NCBI RefSeq assembly: GCF_028693495.1
Contig: NZ_JAQUVG010000006.1
Location: 1-64,000 of the forward strand
Source of the DNA: Zoogloea sp.
GTDB taxonomy: Bacteria; Pseudomonadota; Gammaproteobacteria; Burkholderiales; Rhodocyclaceae
Direction: 5' to 3'
Length of the DNA: 64,000 nt
Made by a program: the position numbers and the translations under genes. This document shows, one piece after another, positions 20,011 through 30,615 of this stretch. Under the pieces are notes generated by a model that was given only the letters and a program-made list of their open reading frames with translations, had not been told where the DNA came from and searched no databases. The first letter of the stretch is position 1, and every line of letters begins with the position of its first letter.

Positions 20011-21300
20011 ATGACCACGACCGTCAGCCGTATCCCTTCCTACCTGTCCGCCGAACAGCTCGGCCCCTGGGAGACCTTCCTGGTCCAGGTGGAGCGGGTG
20101 GCGCCCCACCTGCCGGCGGACCTTCAGCCCCTGATCCCCATCCTGACCCGCCCCACCCGGGCCCTGATCGTCAACGTGCCAGTCCGCCTGGACAACGGGG
20201 AAATGGCCCACTTCGAGGGCTACCGGGTCCAGCACAACCTGGCCCGGGGCCCCGGCAAGGGGGGAATCCGCTACCACCCGGACGTGACCCTGCCGGAAGT
20301 GATGGCCCTGTCTGCCTGGATGACGGTCAAGAACGCGGTGGTGAATGTGCCTTTTGGTGGCGCCAAGGGTGGCGTTCGGGTGGACCCGCGCCAGCTCTCC
20401 ACCGCCGAACTGGAACGCCTGACCCGTCGCTACACCAGCGAGATCCACATCCTGCTGGGCCAGGACAAGGATATCCCCGCACCAGACATCAACACCAACG
20501 AGCAGGTGATGGCCTGGCTGATGGACACCTACTCGATGAACGAGGGACGGACCTCCATGGGCGTGGTCACCGGCAAGCCGGTGAGCCTGGGCGGCAGCCT
20601 GGGTCGCCGGGATGCCACGGGCCGGGGTGTGTTCGTAAGCACCGCCGAGGCGGCTCGCCGCCTGGGCCTGGACATTGCCGGCGCCCGGGTCGCCATCCAG
20701 GGCTTCGGCAACGTGGGCGAGGCTGCAGCCCGCCTGTTTTCCGATGCCGGCGCCCGCATCGTCGCAGTCCAGGACAGCAGCGGCACCATCGCAAATCCGG
20801 CCGGCCTCGACGTGCGGGCCCTCAAGACCTGGAGCACCGCCCACCAGGGCGTGGCGGGAGCCCCCTTCGGAGAGCAGATCGATGGGGACAGCTTCTGGAG
20901 CACAGACGCGGAAATCCTCGTGGCGGCAGCCATGGAGAACCAGATCCACCCCGCCACCGCCCGACGCATCCGGGCCCGGATCCTGACCGAAGGCGCCAAT
21001 GGCCCCACCAGCCCGGAGGCCGACCTGATCCTCCAGGACCGGGGCATCACGGTGATCCCCGACGTGCTGGCCAACGCGGGGGGCGTCACGGTGAGCTACT
21101 TCGAATGGGTGCAGGACATCAGCGCCTTCTTCTGGAGCGAAGACGAAATCAATGCCCGGCTGGAACGCATCATGAAGGAGGCCTTCTCCGCAGTCTGGGA
21201 GACAGCCACGGCCAAGGGGATCAGCCTCCGGACCGCCGCGTTCGTGCTCGGATGCGATCGGGTGCTGAGGGCCCACAAGGTACGGGGACTTTATCCCTGA
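20011..21300 (+). CDS. gdhA: Glu/Leu/Phe/Val dehydrogenase (glutamate dehydrogenase)
   Basis: [45 protein letters not shown]. Confidence 0.9.
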   Translation: MTTTVSRIPSYLSAEQLGPWETFLVQVERVAPHLPADLQPLIPILTRPTRALIVNVPVRLDNGEMAHFEGYRVQHNLARGPGKGGIRYHPDVTLPEVMALSAWMTVKNAVVNVPFGGAKGGVRVDPRQLSTAELERLTRRYTSEIHILLGQDKDIPAPDINTNEQVMAWLMDTYSMNEGRTSMGVVTGKPVSLGGSLGRRDATGRGVFVSTAEAARRLGLDIAGARVAIQGFGNVGEAAARLFSDAGARIVAVQDSSGTIANPAGLDVRALKTWSTAHQGVAGAPFGEQIDGDSFWSTDAEILVAAAMENQIHPATARRIRARILTEGANGPTSPEADLILQDRGITVIPDVLANAGGVTVSYFEWVQDISAFFWSEDEINARLERIMKEAFSAVWETATAKGISLRTAAFVLGCDRVLRAHKVRGLYP

Positions 21301-21392
21301 TGTAACACGGTGGTCATCTCGGGGCCGCATTCTGGTGGACACGCCTCCGTGGCCGGTCCCCACCGGCCTGAACAGACCCCAGCCTGGCCACC

Positions 21393-22412
21393 GTGCTGCC
21401 CACCTCCCCTGCCTATGGCTCCGACCGATCGGGGCTCATCTCCGGTTTCCTGTTCCGCCCGGGTACGGCGGGCATTCCCCTGGATACGGGAATGGCTGCG
21501 CACTGGCTGCGCGCTACCCGCCCCGAAGAGGACGGCGCCTTTGCCTGGTTCCACTTCAACCTGGCCAATGCGGCGACCGAACGCTGGCTGAAGGAGCATC
21601 TGGGGGAGATGGAGGCCTTCTTCGACGCCCTCCATGAAGGCTCCCGCTCCACCCGGATCGAGTACGCCCACGACGCCCTGATCGCAGTCGTGAACGATGT
21701 CCTGTACGAGTTCGACTTCGAGCCTTCCCAGATCGCCACCCTGTGGGTGGTGGCGGACGAGCGCACCCTGGTAACCGCCCGCCTGCAGCCCCTGCGCTCC
21801 ATCGACCGGCTCCGGGCCGCCGTGCGCCGGGGCGAGACCTTCGACACGCCGGTGGCACTGCTGGCCCACCTGCTGCGGGATCAGGCCGATGTGCTGATCC
21901 AGATAGTGCGGCTGGCTACCGCCCGGGTGGACGACGTGGAAGACACCCTGCTGGCCGAGCGGATCCAACGCAGCCGTGCCAAGCTGGGAGCCCTGAGACG
22001 GGTACTGGTCAGGCTGCGAAGGCTTCTGGCGCCGGAACCCGGCGCCCTGTTCCGCCTGCTCAACCAGCCGCCCGCCTGGATCTCCACCGAGAATGTGGCC
22101 GAGCTCCGCCATGCCACCGAGGAATTCTCCGCCGTCCTGGCCGACATGACAGCCCTCCAGGAACGCATCAAGCTGCTACAGGAAGAGATCGCCGCACGGG
22201 TCACCGAGGAGACCAACCGCAGCGTGGTGGTCCTGACCCTGGTCACCGTGCTGGCACTGCCCATCAACATGATTGCCGGTCTGCTGGGCATGAACGTGGG
22301 CGGGATCCCTCTTGCCGAGGACGGCCACGGCTTCTGGATCATCGTGGCGATCATCGCCAGCTTCACGGGCCTCGCCGCCGGCTGGGTCTTCCGGCGCCGC
22401 CAGGAAGACTAG
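21393..22412 (+). CDS. ZntB/CorA family metal transporter
   Basis: C-terminal LPINMIAGLLGMNVGGIPLAEDGHGFW, ZntB-type GMNVGGIP. Confidence 0.87.
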   Translation: MLPTSPAYGSDRSGLISGFLFRPGTAGIPLDTGMAAHWLRATRPEEDGAFAWFHFNLANAATERWLKEHLGEMEAFFDALHEGSRSTRIEYAHDALIAVVNDVLYEFDFEPSQIATLWVVADERTLVTARLQPLRSIDRLRAAVRRGETFDTPVALLAHLLRDQADVLIQIVRLATARVDDVEDTLLAERIQRSRAKLGALRRVLVRLRRLLAPEPGALFRLLNQPPAWISTENVAELRHATEEFSAVLADMTALQERIKLLQEEIAARVTEETNRSVVVLTLVTVLALPINMIAGLLGMNVGGIPLAEDGHGFWIIVAIIASFTGLAAGWVFRRRQED

Positions 22413-23149
22413 CGGCGGATCGGCGGGCGCTTGGGATGATTCTTGGCGATCAGCTTCCAGGCCACACCCAGCACATCATCTCCCCGGGACACGGCCTTCC
22501 TGGGCAGGCTCAGGAGATCGTCCTCCGGCGTGGCAGCGGCCCGCTCACAGGTGGTACCGGTCACATAGCCCGCCTCGGCCGCCGCGCGGACGGCCCGGAG
22601 GTCGTGGCTGCCGTAGGGATAGCAGAAATGATCGACCCGCTGGCCCAGGAGATCCTCCAGCACCCGCTTGCTGGTGACCATCTCGTCGGCGATGCAGGCA
22701 TCGTCCTGCTGAGCCAGGCGCAGGTGGCGGTGGGAATGGGAGCCGACGGTGAAGCCCAGGTCCCGCACCTCCCGCAGCTGGGCAGCGTCCATCAGGGGCG
22801 CCGGTGCCGGACCAACTCCCGCATCCCAGCGGGAAGTGGCGCCCACAAGGCCGCTCACCGCATAGACGGTCGCCGGATAGCCATGCTCCAGTAACACCGG
22901 AGCGGCATTTTCGAGAAAATCCACATAGGCGTCGTCGAAGGTCAGCACCAGGGGCTTCGCCGGCAGGTCATGCTCTCCCCGCAGCCCCGCCACCGCCTGG
23001 TCGAGGCTGAGCACCGAATAGCCCAGCAGCCGGAACATCCGCATCTGGGCCCGGAAGCGGGGCAGATGGCAATACAGGGCGCCATGGGCCTTCACCCGTC
23101 CGGGGAAATTCCCCACCCGGTGGTACATCAGGATATGGACCCGGCTCAT
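22409..23149 (-). CDS. Polysaccharide deacetylase
   Basis: ILMYHRV, LVLTFDDAYVDFLENAAPVL, VGSHSHRHLRL. Confidence 0.9.
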   Translation of the reverse strand: MSRVHILMYHRVGNFPGRVKAHGALYCHLPRFRAQMRMFRLLGYSVLSLDQAVAGLRGEHDLPAKPLVLTFDDAYVDFLENAAPVLLEHGYPATVYAVSGLVGATSRWDAGVGPAPAPLMDAAQLREVRDLGFTVGSHSHRHLRLAQQDDACIADEMVTSKRVLEDLLGQRVDHFCYPYGSHDLRAVRAAAEAGYVTGTTCERAAATPEDDLLSLPRKAVSRGDDVLGVAWKLIAKNHPKRPPIRR

Positions 23150-24213
23150 CGGACGCAGGCCTCCTGGTACACCGCCACTGTCTTGTCAAACATGACGTCC
23201 TCCGTAAACCCCGTCTCGAAGCGCTGACGGGCCCGGCGCCCCAGGGCAGCCCGGCGGGCAGGGTCAGTCAGCAAGGGGGCGATCACCTCGGCCAGGGCAA
23301 CCGGGTCGTCCGGCGGGACGAGACAGCCACTGCGCCCCTCTTCCACCACCTCACCAATGCCGCCCACCGTGCTCGCCACGATGGGCAGGGAACAGGCGGA
23401 GGCCTCCAGCAAGGTCAGGGACAGGGCCTCCCGGCGGGAGGGGGCCAGCAACAGGTCGGCGGCGGCCATCAGGGCCGGGACATCTTCCCGCAGGCCCAGG
23501 AAGCGGACCCGCTCCGCCAGCCCGAGCTCCCGGGCCAGGGCCTGAACCCGCGGCCCCAGATCCCCATGATGATCCCCCGCCAGCAACAGGGTCCAGCGCT
23601 GGTCCCGCAATCGGGCAAGGGCCTGGAGGACCGTATCGTGTCCCTTGGCCGGAACGATGCGGGCGGCCATCAGCAGGCAGGGCTCCTCATCGCCCAGCCC
23701 CAGGCCGCGGCGGGTCAGGGCCCGGACATCGGCGGGCAGGCCCGCAGCAATGTCGGCGATGCCATGATGCACCATGCGGATGCGCTCCGGGGCATAGCCC
23801 TCCCGCTCCAGAAACCGGCCTACCGCCCCCGAGACGGCGATGATCCGGTCGGCCCGGCCAAAATGCTTCCCGGCATTGTCCGAGTGGGCCGTGGCCACGT
23901 TGGGCATACGTGCCAGGCGCGCCGCCCAGCCGGCATACCAGGCGCCCCGGGTCAGGTGACCGTGAATCAGGTCAGCCTGGATGCGATGGGCATGACGGGC
24001 AAGGCGCACCAGGGAAGGCAGATCGTAGAGCCCCATCAGGGGCAAATCGATGCCGGCGAAACCGTCGGCCTGCAACTGCTGGCCGAGCCAGCCGGCCAGC
24101 GGCCCGGCATAGTGGCAGTCATGGCCCCGCGCCCGCAGGCCACGCATCAGCTGCAGCGCATGACGCTCGGCGCCACCGCTCTTGAGGCTGCGCAGGACGG
24201 TGATGATCCTCAC
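23146..24213 (-). CDS. Glycosyltransferase family 4
   Basis: SGGAERHALQLMRGL...LLAPSRREALSLTLLEASACSLPIVAS. Confidence 0.9.
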   Translation of the reverse strand: MRIITVLRSLKSGGAERHALQLMRGLRARGHDCHYAGPLAGWLGQQLQADGFAGIDLPLMGLYDLPSLVRLARHAHRIQADLIHGHLTRGAWYAGWAARLARMPNVATAHSDNAGKHFGRADRIIAVSGAVGRFLEREGYAPERIRMVHHGIADIAAGLPADVRALTRRGLGLGDEEPCLLMAARIVPAKGHDTVLQALARLRDQRWTLLLAGDHHGDLGPRVQALARELGLAERVRFLGLREDVPALMAAADLLLAPSRREALSLTLLEASACSLPIVASTVGGIGEVVEEGRSGCLVPPDDPVALAEVIAPLLTDPARRAALGRRARQRFETGFTEDVMFDKTVAVYQEACVR

Positions 24214-25292
24214 TGGCCCAGCACCTGACGATAGACGGCGAGGTTCCCCTCGACCATCCGGTCGATGGAGAACTCGGCGAGGATCCTGTCGCGGCCCGCA
24301 TCGCCGTACTGGTGCCGCAGGAGCGGATCGGCAGCGAGGCGGTCGATGGCATCGCCGAGGGCGGCTACGTCCCCCGGCGGGCAGAGGAGGCCCGTCACCC
24401 CGTCAAGAACCGCTTCCGGGAGTCCGCCAGCCCGGCTGGTGATGACCGGAACCCCGGCAGCGGCGGCCTGGAGCAGGGACACGCCCAGCCCCTCCATCTC
24501 GGCCGGATGCACCAGCATGTCGATCCCGCCGATCCAGCGGGCCAGGTCGTGGCGGAAACCGGCAAAATGGACCACCCCCTCCAGATGCCGGGCCACCACA
24601 TCGGCCCGCAGCTCGGCCAGCAGGGGCCCCTGGCCGAAGACCAGGACATGGAGCTCCGGGTAGTGTTCGACCAGGGCCGGCAGGGCTGCGAACAGGTAGC
24701 GATGACCCTTGCGGGGGATCATCTGGGCCACCACCCCGATCACCAGTGCATCCTGGGGGAGCCGGAACTCGGCCCGGAAGGCCTCGTGGTCCACAGGCGC
24801 CAGAAAGGGCGTCGGATCCACCGCACTGCGCACGCAGCTCACCTTCTCCGGAGCCAGGCCCTCCTCGAGCAAGACCTGGCGGATACCTTCGGAAATGGTG
24901 ATCACATGGTCATAAAGACGGTATTTGAGGGCCACGGCCCAGCGGGACTCCGGGTTGTCCACCCGCCGGGACAGCACGCAGGGCACGCCGCAGAGGCGGG
25001 CCGCCAGGGCACCCCAGGTATCGGCACCCCGACGGCTGTGGAGATGGACCAGATCGGGCTTTTCCCGACGGATCAGACCGGCCAGCCGGAAGAGCATGCC
25101 CACGTCCCCGTCACCCCCCATCCTGATGGCCACGACCCGGGCGCCCGCCGGTGCCTGGCGGGCCATCTCGCTCCCCACGGGACAGGCCAGCACCGTCTCG
25201 ACACCCCGGCCCGCAAGGCCCTCGGCGATGTACTGGACCTGGCGAGCCCCCCCGTAGAGGTGCTTGCCGGCTTCCACATGAAGGATCTTCAT
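24210..25292 (-). CDS. Glycosyltransferase family 4
   Basis: YGGARQVQYIAEGLA...HPAEMEGLGVSLLQAAAAGVPVI. Confidence 0.9.
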   Translation of the reverse strand: MKILHVEAGKHLYGGARQVQYIAEGLAGRGVETVLACPVGSEMARQAPAGARVVAIRMGGDGDVGMLFRLAGLIRREKPDLVHLHSRRGADTWGALAARLCGVPCVLSRRVDNPESRWAVALKYRLYDHVITISEGIRQVLLEEGLAPEKVSCVRSAVDPTPFLAPVDHEAFRAEFRLPQDALVIGVVAQMIPRKGHRYLFAALPALVEHYPELHVLVFGQGPLLAELRADVVARHLEGVVHFAGFRHDLARWIGGIDMLVHPAEMEGLGVSLLQAAAAGVPVITSRAGGLPEAVLDGVTGLLCPPGDVAALGDAIDRLAADPLLRHQYGDAGRDRILAEFSIDRMVEGNLAVYRQVLGQ

Positions 25293-26329
25293 CGGACAGT
25301 CTCCGCAAGAAGGCGCCGGGCGTGGTCGACGACCATGGCCGGCGTGATGTCCCTAAGGCAGGTGAACCTGCCAGCACAGGTGGGACGCCGCCGGCAGGGG
25401 GAGCATTCCAGCCCCAGCCAGATCACGCAGCCATTCGACCGCCCGGTGTCCCGGTAGGGGCAGGTGGAACCGAAGAGGGCCACGGTGGGCGTGTTCACCG
25501 CCGTTCCCATGTGGGTCAGGCCCGTATCCACGCCCACCAGCAGGGCCGCCTGGGCAATCACGGCGGCCGCTTCGGGCAGGCGGGTCTGACCCGCCAGGTT
25601 GACGATACGCGGGTCGGCTGCGGCGATGCGTGCCGCTGCATCCCCGTCGGCCGGTCCGCCGAGGATCACCGGGGTCAACCCGGTGGCCTCGATCAGGCGC
25701 GGCGCCAGCGCCTGCCAGGCATCCTCGAACCAGTGCTTCTGGGGGCGGGTGGTGAAGGGTGCGAAAACCGCAAAACGCCGGGACTGCAGGCCATGTTCGG
25801 CCAGTTTGCGCTGAACGGCCACACGGGTAGCCGACCCCACGGTCAGGGTAGGCAGGAAAGGACCGGCGTCATAACCCATCTGCTCCGCGAGGTACTTGTA
25901 CTCGGATCCGATCCGGACCGGGTCCCCGCCCCGGGGAATGACCCGGCTCATCAGCCACTGGCTGCCCTCCCGGGAGCCCAGGCCGATCCGCTCCCGGGCA
26001 CCGGAAAGCCAGGTGAGAAAGCCGCTTTTCAACAGCCCTTGCAAGTCCAGAGCCACATCAAACGCCCGGGCATGGAGCGCCTGGCGCAATTCACGAACCT
26101 GGCGCAGCACGGCCAGCCGCTGGCCTGACCTCCAGAGCCGCACCCACTCGGCCTTGGACCAGGGAATCACTTCGTCGATATGGGGGTCCGCCTGCAGCAA
26201 CTCATGAATGCCCGGCTCCACGAGCCAGGCGATATGGGCATCCGGATGGGCACGGCGGATCGCCCCCGGCAGGGCCGAGGCGAACACCACGTCACCAATG
26301 GCGGACGTACGGACGATGAGGATGCGCAT
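25289..26329 (-). CDS. Glycosyltransferase family 9, heptosyltransferase I-like
   Basis: MRILIVRTSAIGDVVFASALPGAIRRAHP...GVDTGLTHMGTAVNTPTVALFGST. Confidence 0.88.
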   Translation of the reverse strand: MRILIVRTSAIGDVVFASALPGAIRRAHPDAHIAWLVEPGIHELLQADPHIDEVIPWSKAEWVRLWRSGQRLAVLRQVRELRQALHARAFDVALDLQGLLKSGFLTWLSGARERIGLGSREGSQWLMSRVIPRGGDPVRIGSEYKYLAEQMGYDAGPFLPTLTVGSATRVAVQRKLAEHGLQSRRFAVFAPFTTRPQKHWFEDAWQALAPRLIEATGLTPVILGGPADGDAAARIAAADPRIVNLAGQTRLPEAAAVIAQAALLVGVDTGLTHMGTAVNTPTVALFGSTCPYRDTGRSNGCVIWLGLECSPCRRRPTCAGRFTCLRDITPAMVVDHARRLLAETVR

Positions 26330-27339
26330 CAGACCGCCCCCAGCTCGGCCAGGCGGGCCAGCACCGCATCCACCGTGATGGCCGCCATGCCCTCGCCCAC
26401 CAGGCTGTGGAGCAGGGGATCATGGGCTAGAGGGGGGGTGACCCCGAACAGACCCAGGGCCGGCACGCCATTCGCCACCGCCATGTTGAGCACCCCGGTA
26501 TCGTTGCCAGTGCAGAACTGGCAGTACCGCAACAAGGCTGCGGAGCGCTGCACCGAGGCCTGGGCCGACACCATGACCCGCGACCGCAGTGCGGCCGGAA
26601 CGGCTGCCACGATGGCCTCCGCCGCCGCTTTTTCGGCCGGTCCCCCCAGCAGGATCACACTGCCTCCCCGGGCGACAAGGGCCGCCGCCAACCCGGCAAA
26701 CCTGTCCGCCCCCCAGTTCTTGCGAGCCTCGGAGGTGCCGATGGAAAAGGCGACCCGGGGCACCGGCAAGTCCGCCAGATCCTGGCGGGCAAGGGTCAGC
26801 GCCTGCTCGAGCACGGCCATCCGGGGCACCACTGGCCCTTCCACCCAGCCCTGGGCCACAGCAAAGGCCGTTGCCTCCGGGTACACCCAATTACCCGGCC
26901 CCGCATGGGGCCGGATGTACGGCGGCGCATTGAGCAACAGGCGTTCAAAGCGGAAGAAGCCAAAACCCGCCCGCACCGGAATGCCTGCCAGAAGCGCCAG
27001 GAGCGCATAGCGCGCCCGGCCGGAAAAGATCACGATGCGCTCGAACCGCCTGGCCCGTAGCGCGCGCAGGAAGGCCAGCTGGCCCGCCAAACCATCATGG
27101 CGCCCCACGCGCCTCTCGCTCTTGCGGGGTTTGCGGTCGTACTCGATCACTTCGTCGATGCAGGTCTCGGCGGCAAGCAGCTCAGCCGCCCGGCAGGACG
27201 GCCGGGCAATCACGCTGATCCGCCCACCGGCGCTGGTGGCCGCGATGGCCCGCAGATAGGGCACATGCCAGACAAGGTCACCAATGCCGCTGCGGTGATG
27301 GACGACAACGGTACGGGGCAAGGGGGCGTGCAGGCTCAA
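26329..27339 (-). CDS. Glycosyltransferase family 9
   Basis: GIGDLVWHVPYLRAIA...GNDTGVLNMAVANGVPALGLFG. Confidence 0.85.
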   Translation of the reverse strand: MSLHAPLPRTVVVHHRSGIGDLVWHVPYLRAIAATSAGGRISVIARPSCRAAELLAAETCIDEVIEYDRKPRKSERRVGRHDGLAGQLAFLRALRARRFERIVIFSGRARYALLALLAGIPVRAGFGFFRFERLLLNAPPYIRPHAGPGNWVYPEATAFAVAQGWVEGPVVPRMAVLEQALTLARQDLADLPVPRVAFSIGTSEARKNWGADRFAGLAAALVARGGSVILLGGPAEKAAAEAIVAAVPAALRSRVMVSAQASVQRSAALLRYCQFCTGNDTGVLNMAVANGVPALGLFGVTPPLAHDPLLHSLVGEGMAAITVDAVLARLAELGAV

Positions 27340-27492
27340 GGGAAAGCGACCCGGAAGACTCCAGGCTGGATGATGGACGACAGGCCTCTATTTTGCCCCA
27401 TTCCCCTCGCCCCGTCCGGACAGAAAGCGTCACACACACCCTGTCAGGGCATTTGCGCTACGCTAGTGATCCCGTTCCCTCTGGCCACCACC

Positions 27493-28299
27493 ATGCTTGA
27501 TCTCTCCAGCATCAGCCTGCTGTGTCTGGATACCCGTCACCCGGATCTGGCCCTCATGGCCATGCAGCGCTGCCTGGCAAGCGCCCGGTTTCACGAGGCG
27601 GTCCTGCTCACCCGGGAAGACTACGTCAGCCCGGACCCGCGCATCTGTGCCCAGGGCATTCCACCCCTGCGGCATGTGGCGGATTATTCCCACTTCATGG
27701 TCAAGGCGCTGGGCGCCCATTTTTCCGGAGAGCAGGTGCTGGTGGTGCAATGGGACAGCTTCATCATCGAGCCCGGGGCCTGGGATCCGGCCTTCCTTGC
27801 GTACGACTATATCGGCGCCCCCTGGCCCCACAAGGCCCAACCGGTGGGCAACGGAGGGTTTTCCCTGCGCTCCCGAAAACTGGTGGATGCCCTCCAGGAT
27901 CCGGAAATCCGGGAATGCCAGCCGGAGGACTACGCCATCTGCGAGCTCTACCACGAGTTGCTGGCACGCCGCCACGGCATCCGCTTCGCGCCACGGGCGC
28001 TGGCGGACCGGTTCGCCTTTGAGCTTGAAGCCCCCGCCCAGCCGACCTTCGGCTTCCACGGCCTGTTCAACTTCCACCGGGCCCTGCCGGAAGCGGAGCT
28101 GATGGCCTGGCTGGAACAGGCTCCACCGGGACCGCTGCTGTCCATGCAGGGCCGTCGTCTGCTGAAAAACCTGATCGCCACCGGCCGTCACCGGGAAGCC
28201 CGCGTCCTGCTGGACATCCGCAACCAGGGGGGACTGGGGAGACGGCTGGACACCCTCAAACTGCGGGCCCGGCTGGCCCTGGGCCGCCTGAAGGGCTGA
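27493..28299 (+). CDS. DUF5672 family protein (glycosyltransferase-like)
   Basis: VLVVQWDSFIIEPGAWDPAFLAYDYIGAPWPHKAQPVGNGGFSLRSRKLV. Confidence 0.8.
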   Translation: MLDLSSISLLCLDTRHPDLALMAMQRCLASARFHEAVLLTREDYVSPDPRICAQGIPPLRHVADYSHFMVKALGAHFSGEQVLVVQWDSFIIEPGAWDPAFLAYDYIGAPWPHKAQPVGNGGFSLRSRKLVDALQDPEIRECQPEDYAICELYHELLARRHGIRFAPRALADRFAFELEAPAQPTFGFHGLFNFHRALPEAELMAWLEQAPPGPLLSMQGRRLLKNLIATGRHREARVLLDIRNQGGLGRRLDTLKLRARLALGRLKG

Positions 28300-28306
28300 A
28301 GGATCG

Positions 28307-29560
28307 TCACCCCCGCAGCGGAGTCTGGGGATGGGCACCGGCCGCCAGAATGGCCAGCAGGACGCAGAACACCAAAGTACCGAGGGAAGACGCAAACATC
28401 GATCCCAGACTGGCAAAGAGGAACTCGGCCGCCACCAGCATCAGCCCCCAGGTGGCAAACAGCCTTCCCTCCGGACTGCCGCGGCGGCGCAGCGCGAGGA
28501 AGTGAGCGGACAGCCCCCACCAGAAGGCCACGAGGACCAGCGTCCCCACCAGGCCAGTCATGGTGAGGTGATCGATGAGCAGGTTGTGCAGGCCGCTGAA
28601 GGTCGCCAGCACCGGAGGCAGGGTCCCGGCGGCCACCGCTGCGGCCACCACCGTCCGGAAGTTGGCCAGGCCGATACCCATCAGCGGATGAGCGAGAAAC
28701 TGCTCCCAACCCCACTGCCAGCTGAGGAGGCGCAGGCCGATGGACGTCTCCCGCGCCGCAGGAGAAGCCGGATCAGCCTGGTAGGCCTGGACCTCCGCCA
28801 GGGCCTGCATGAGGCGCTCCCGGACAAAGTCGCTGGCTGCCAGACCGGCCACCGCCATCAGCACCAGGCTAGCCGCCAGCCAGGCCTTGCGACGTCGGGC
28901 CAGCCCCTGCTGCTCCACCAGCAGGGCCATGACCGGCAGGGCTACCCAGGCGGAACGGGTTTCCGATAGGAGGGCTGCCACCAGGCCTCCTGCCGCCCCG
29001 GTCACACAGAAGAGGCTCAGCGCCCGGGCATGAACCGGGGGAGACCATGCCACCAGCCCCACCAGAATGACCATCGCCGCCACTGCACTGTAGTTGCCGA
29101 AGGGCCCCGGGCTGGAGAAGACCCCCAGAGGCCGGCCCGTCTGCAGCGCCAGCAGGGTGCTGCCACCCACGCCGGCGCTGGCCAGGGCTGCAATGGTGCC
29201 GGCAATCAGGCCCGCCAGGGCCAGCCCGATCAGGAGCACCTCCCGGGACAGGCCGCCCCGGCGCACCAGCCAGTAGACCGGAATGGCCGCCAGCAGATGG
29301 GCCGGCCGCTCCAGGAAGCGCTCGTTCCATCCCAGGGCCAGCATGTTGCCCACATACGCCACGGGCAGGATCGCCATGAGCAGCATGAATTGGCGGTCCA
29401 TCCTGTCCAGGAAACGCCCCGGCAGCATCCCGGCGACAAGCCCGCCGAGGACCATCAGCAGCGCCAGGCTACGGGCCCAGACCGCCGACAGCATCAGGCC
29501 ACCCAGGAACAGAAGGACCAGCCAGGGCAGGGCCCGGGTCAGCAGGGCCTCAAGCCGCAT
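28307..29560 (-). CDS. O-antigen ligase family protein
   Basis: Polytopic; ETRSAWVAL and HNLLIDHLTMTGLVG of Wzy/WaaL family. Confidence 0.85.
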   Translation of the reverse strand: MRLEALLTRALPWLVLLFLGGLMLSAVWARSLALLMVLGGLVAGMLPGRFLDRMDRQFMLLMAILPVAYVGNMLALGWNERFLERPAHLLAAIPVYWLVRRGGLSREVLLIGLALAGLIAGTIAALASAGVGGSTLLALQTGRPLGVFSSPGPFGNYSAVAAMVILVGLVAWSPPVHARALSLFCVTGAAGGLVAALLSETRSAWVALPVMALLVEQQGLARRRKAWLAASLVLMAVAGLAASDFVRERLMQALAEVQAYQADPASPAARETSIGLRLLSWQWGWEQFLAHPLMGIGLANFRTVVAAAVAAGTLPPVLATFSGLHNLLIDHLTMTGLVGTLVLVAFWWGLSAHFLALRRRGSPEGRLFATWGLMLVAAEFLFASLGSMFASSLGTLVFCVLLAILAAGAHPQTPLRG

Positions 29561-30611
29561 CGTGGAACTCGACCCCGGTGGCGCGGAAGGCCTCTTCCAT
29601 CTGCCGCTTTTCCTCGGCCGACTTGAAGCGCACCCGATCCCACCCGAAAGCCACGACCCGGGTACTGGCCGGGCTGACCTGGCGGGCAAAGACCAGGGCG
29701 CTGGAACGAACGCCCACCACCGCCGCATAGGAGGTTCGGGCCAGATGCATCTCCAGAGCTTCGTCCAGGGTCAGGACCTCATGATCCGGATGCCTGAGCT
29801 CCTGCTCCGGATCCTTCGGATGCCCCTTGTAAAACACCTGCCGGATACCCTGAGCGGCCAGCCAGGCATGAATCCGGTTAGCGACCGCATCCCGGTCTGC
29901 AGGGGTCATCAGCCCGGCTCCCGCCAGGGGCTGACCCACCACCAGTGCCGTTTTTCCTGCAGAGGTCACGGCTTGCCCCGCCATGGGGGTCACCAGCGGT
30001 GGCAACACCACCGCTTTGTCGAGGGGATACTCATGGGGCAGGCCGGAAATCACGTAGATCCGGTCACAAAAGGGAGCATCGGACCCGATCCGGTCGCCGG
30101 AGAAGCACCAGTAATCCAGCTCCGGCGCCACCAGCCGGCGAAGCTTGCGCACATGCTGGGCCAGCCGCTTGGCAAGACTGAGGGGATACCGACGGATGCT
30201 GATGATGCCGTCGGGCAGGATGCGGGCGCGCATCCGGCGGGCACCGCAGGCCCGGGGCAGCGCCCGCAGGAAATAGTTGATGGCTTCGGTATCGAAAACG
30301 GCGCTATGGATGTGCAGGCTCTCGCACCGCCCCACCAAGCCGGCCACCAGGCGGATGTTGGCCCGCTGGCGGCGCAGCCGCCCGAAGGGGCCGGGCATGG
30401 GCTCCCAGCGCGGCCAGGGCATGTAACTGGAGGCATCCCAGTCGGCCTCCCGGACGATGGGTGTCACACCCGGCTTGTACCAGACGAGTACCTGACGGGC
30501 TCCAGCCTCAAAATTTTCGGCAATCCGCCGGGCCGCCAGATACTGAAGGGGCGAAGCGACGAAATACAGGGCCACCCGGCCGCCGGTGAGGGAGTAGTCT
30601 GCCTTGGACAT
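29550..30611 (-). CDS. Sialyltransferase-like (GT52/polysialyltransferase-type fold) protein
   Basis: VALYFVASPLQYLAA N-terminus, ILPDGIISI, VFYKGHPKD, VVGVRSSALVFA. Confidence 0.55.
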   Translation of the reverse strand: MSKADYSLTGGRVALYFVASPLQYLAARRIAENFEAGARQVLVWYKPGVTPIVREADWDASSYMPWPRWEPMPGPFGRLRRQRANIRLVAGLVGRCESLHIHSAVFDTEAINYFLRALPRACGARRMRARILPDGIISIRRYPLSLAKRLAQHVRKLRRLVAPELDYWCFSGDRIGSDAPFCDRIYVISGLPHEYPLDKAVVLPPLVTPMAGQAVTSAGKTALVVGQPLAGAGLMTPADRDAVANRIHAWLAAQGIRQVFYKGHPKDPEQELRHPDHEVLTLDEALEMHLARTSYAAVVGVRSSALVFARQVSPASTRVVAFGWDRVRFKSAEEKRQMEEAFRATGVEFHDAA

Positions 30612-30615
30612 GGCC

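Noticed and set aside
18709-21363. Extension of the minus-strand ORF 17467..21363 (1298 aa) antisense to tlpA (other frame), DUF4197 and gdhA
   Set aside because: GC-rich antisense open frame; the upstream part has H/Q/G-rich, artefact-like composition and the real adaptor starts at 18708 with a normal signal anchor
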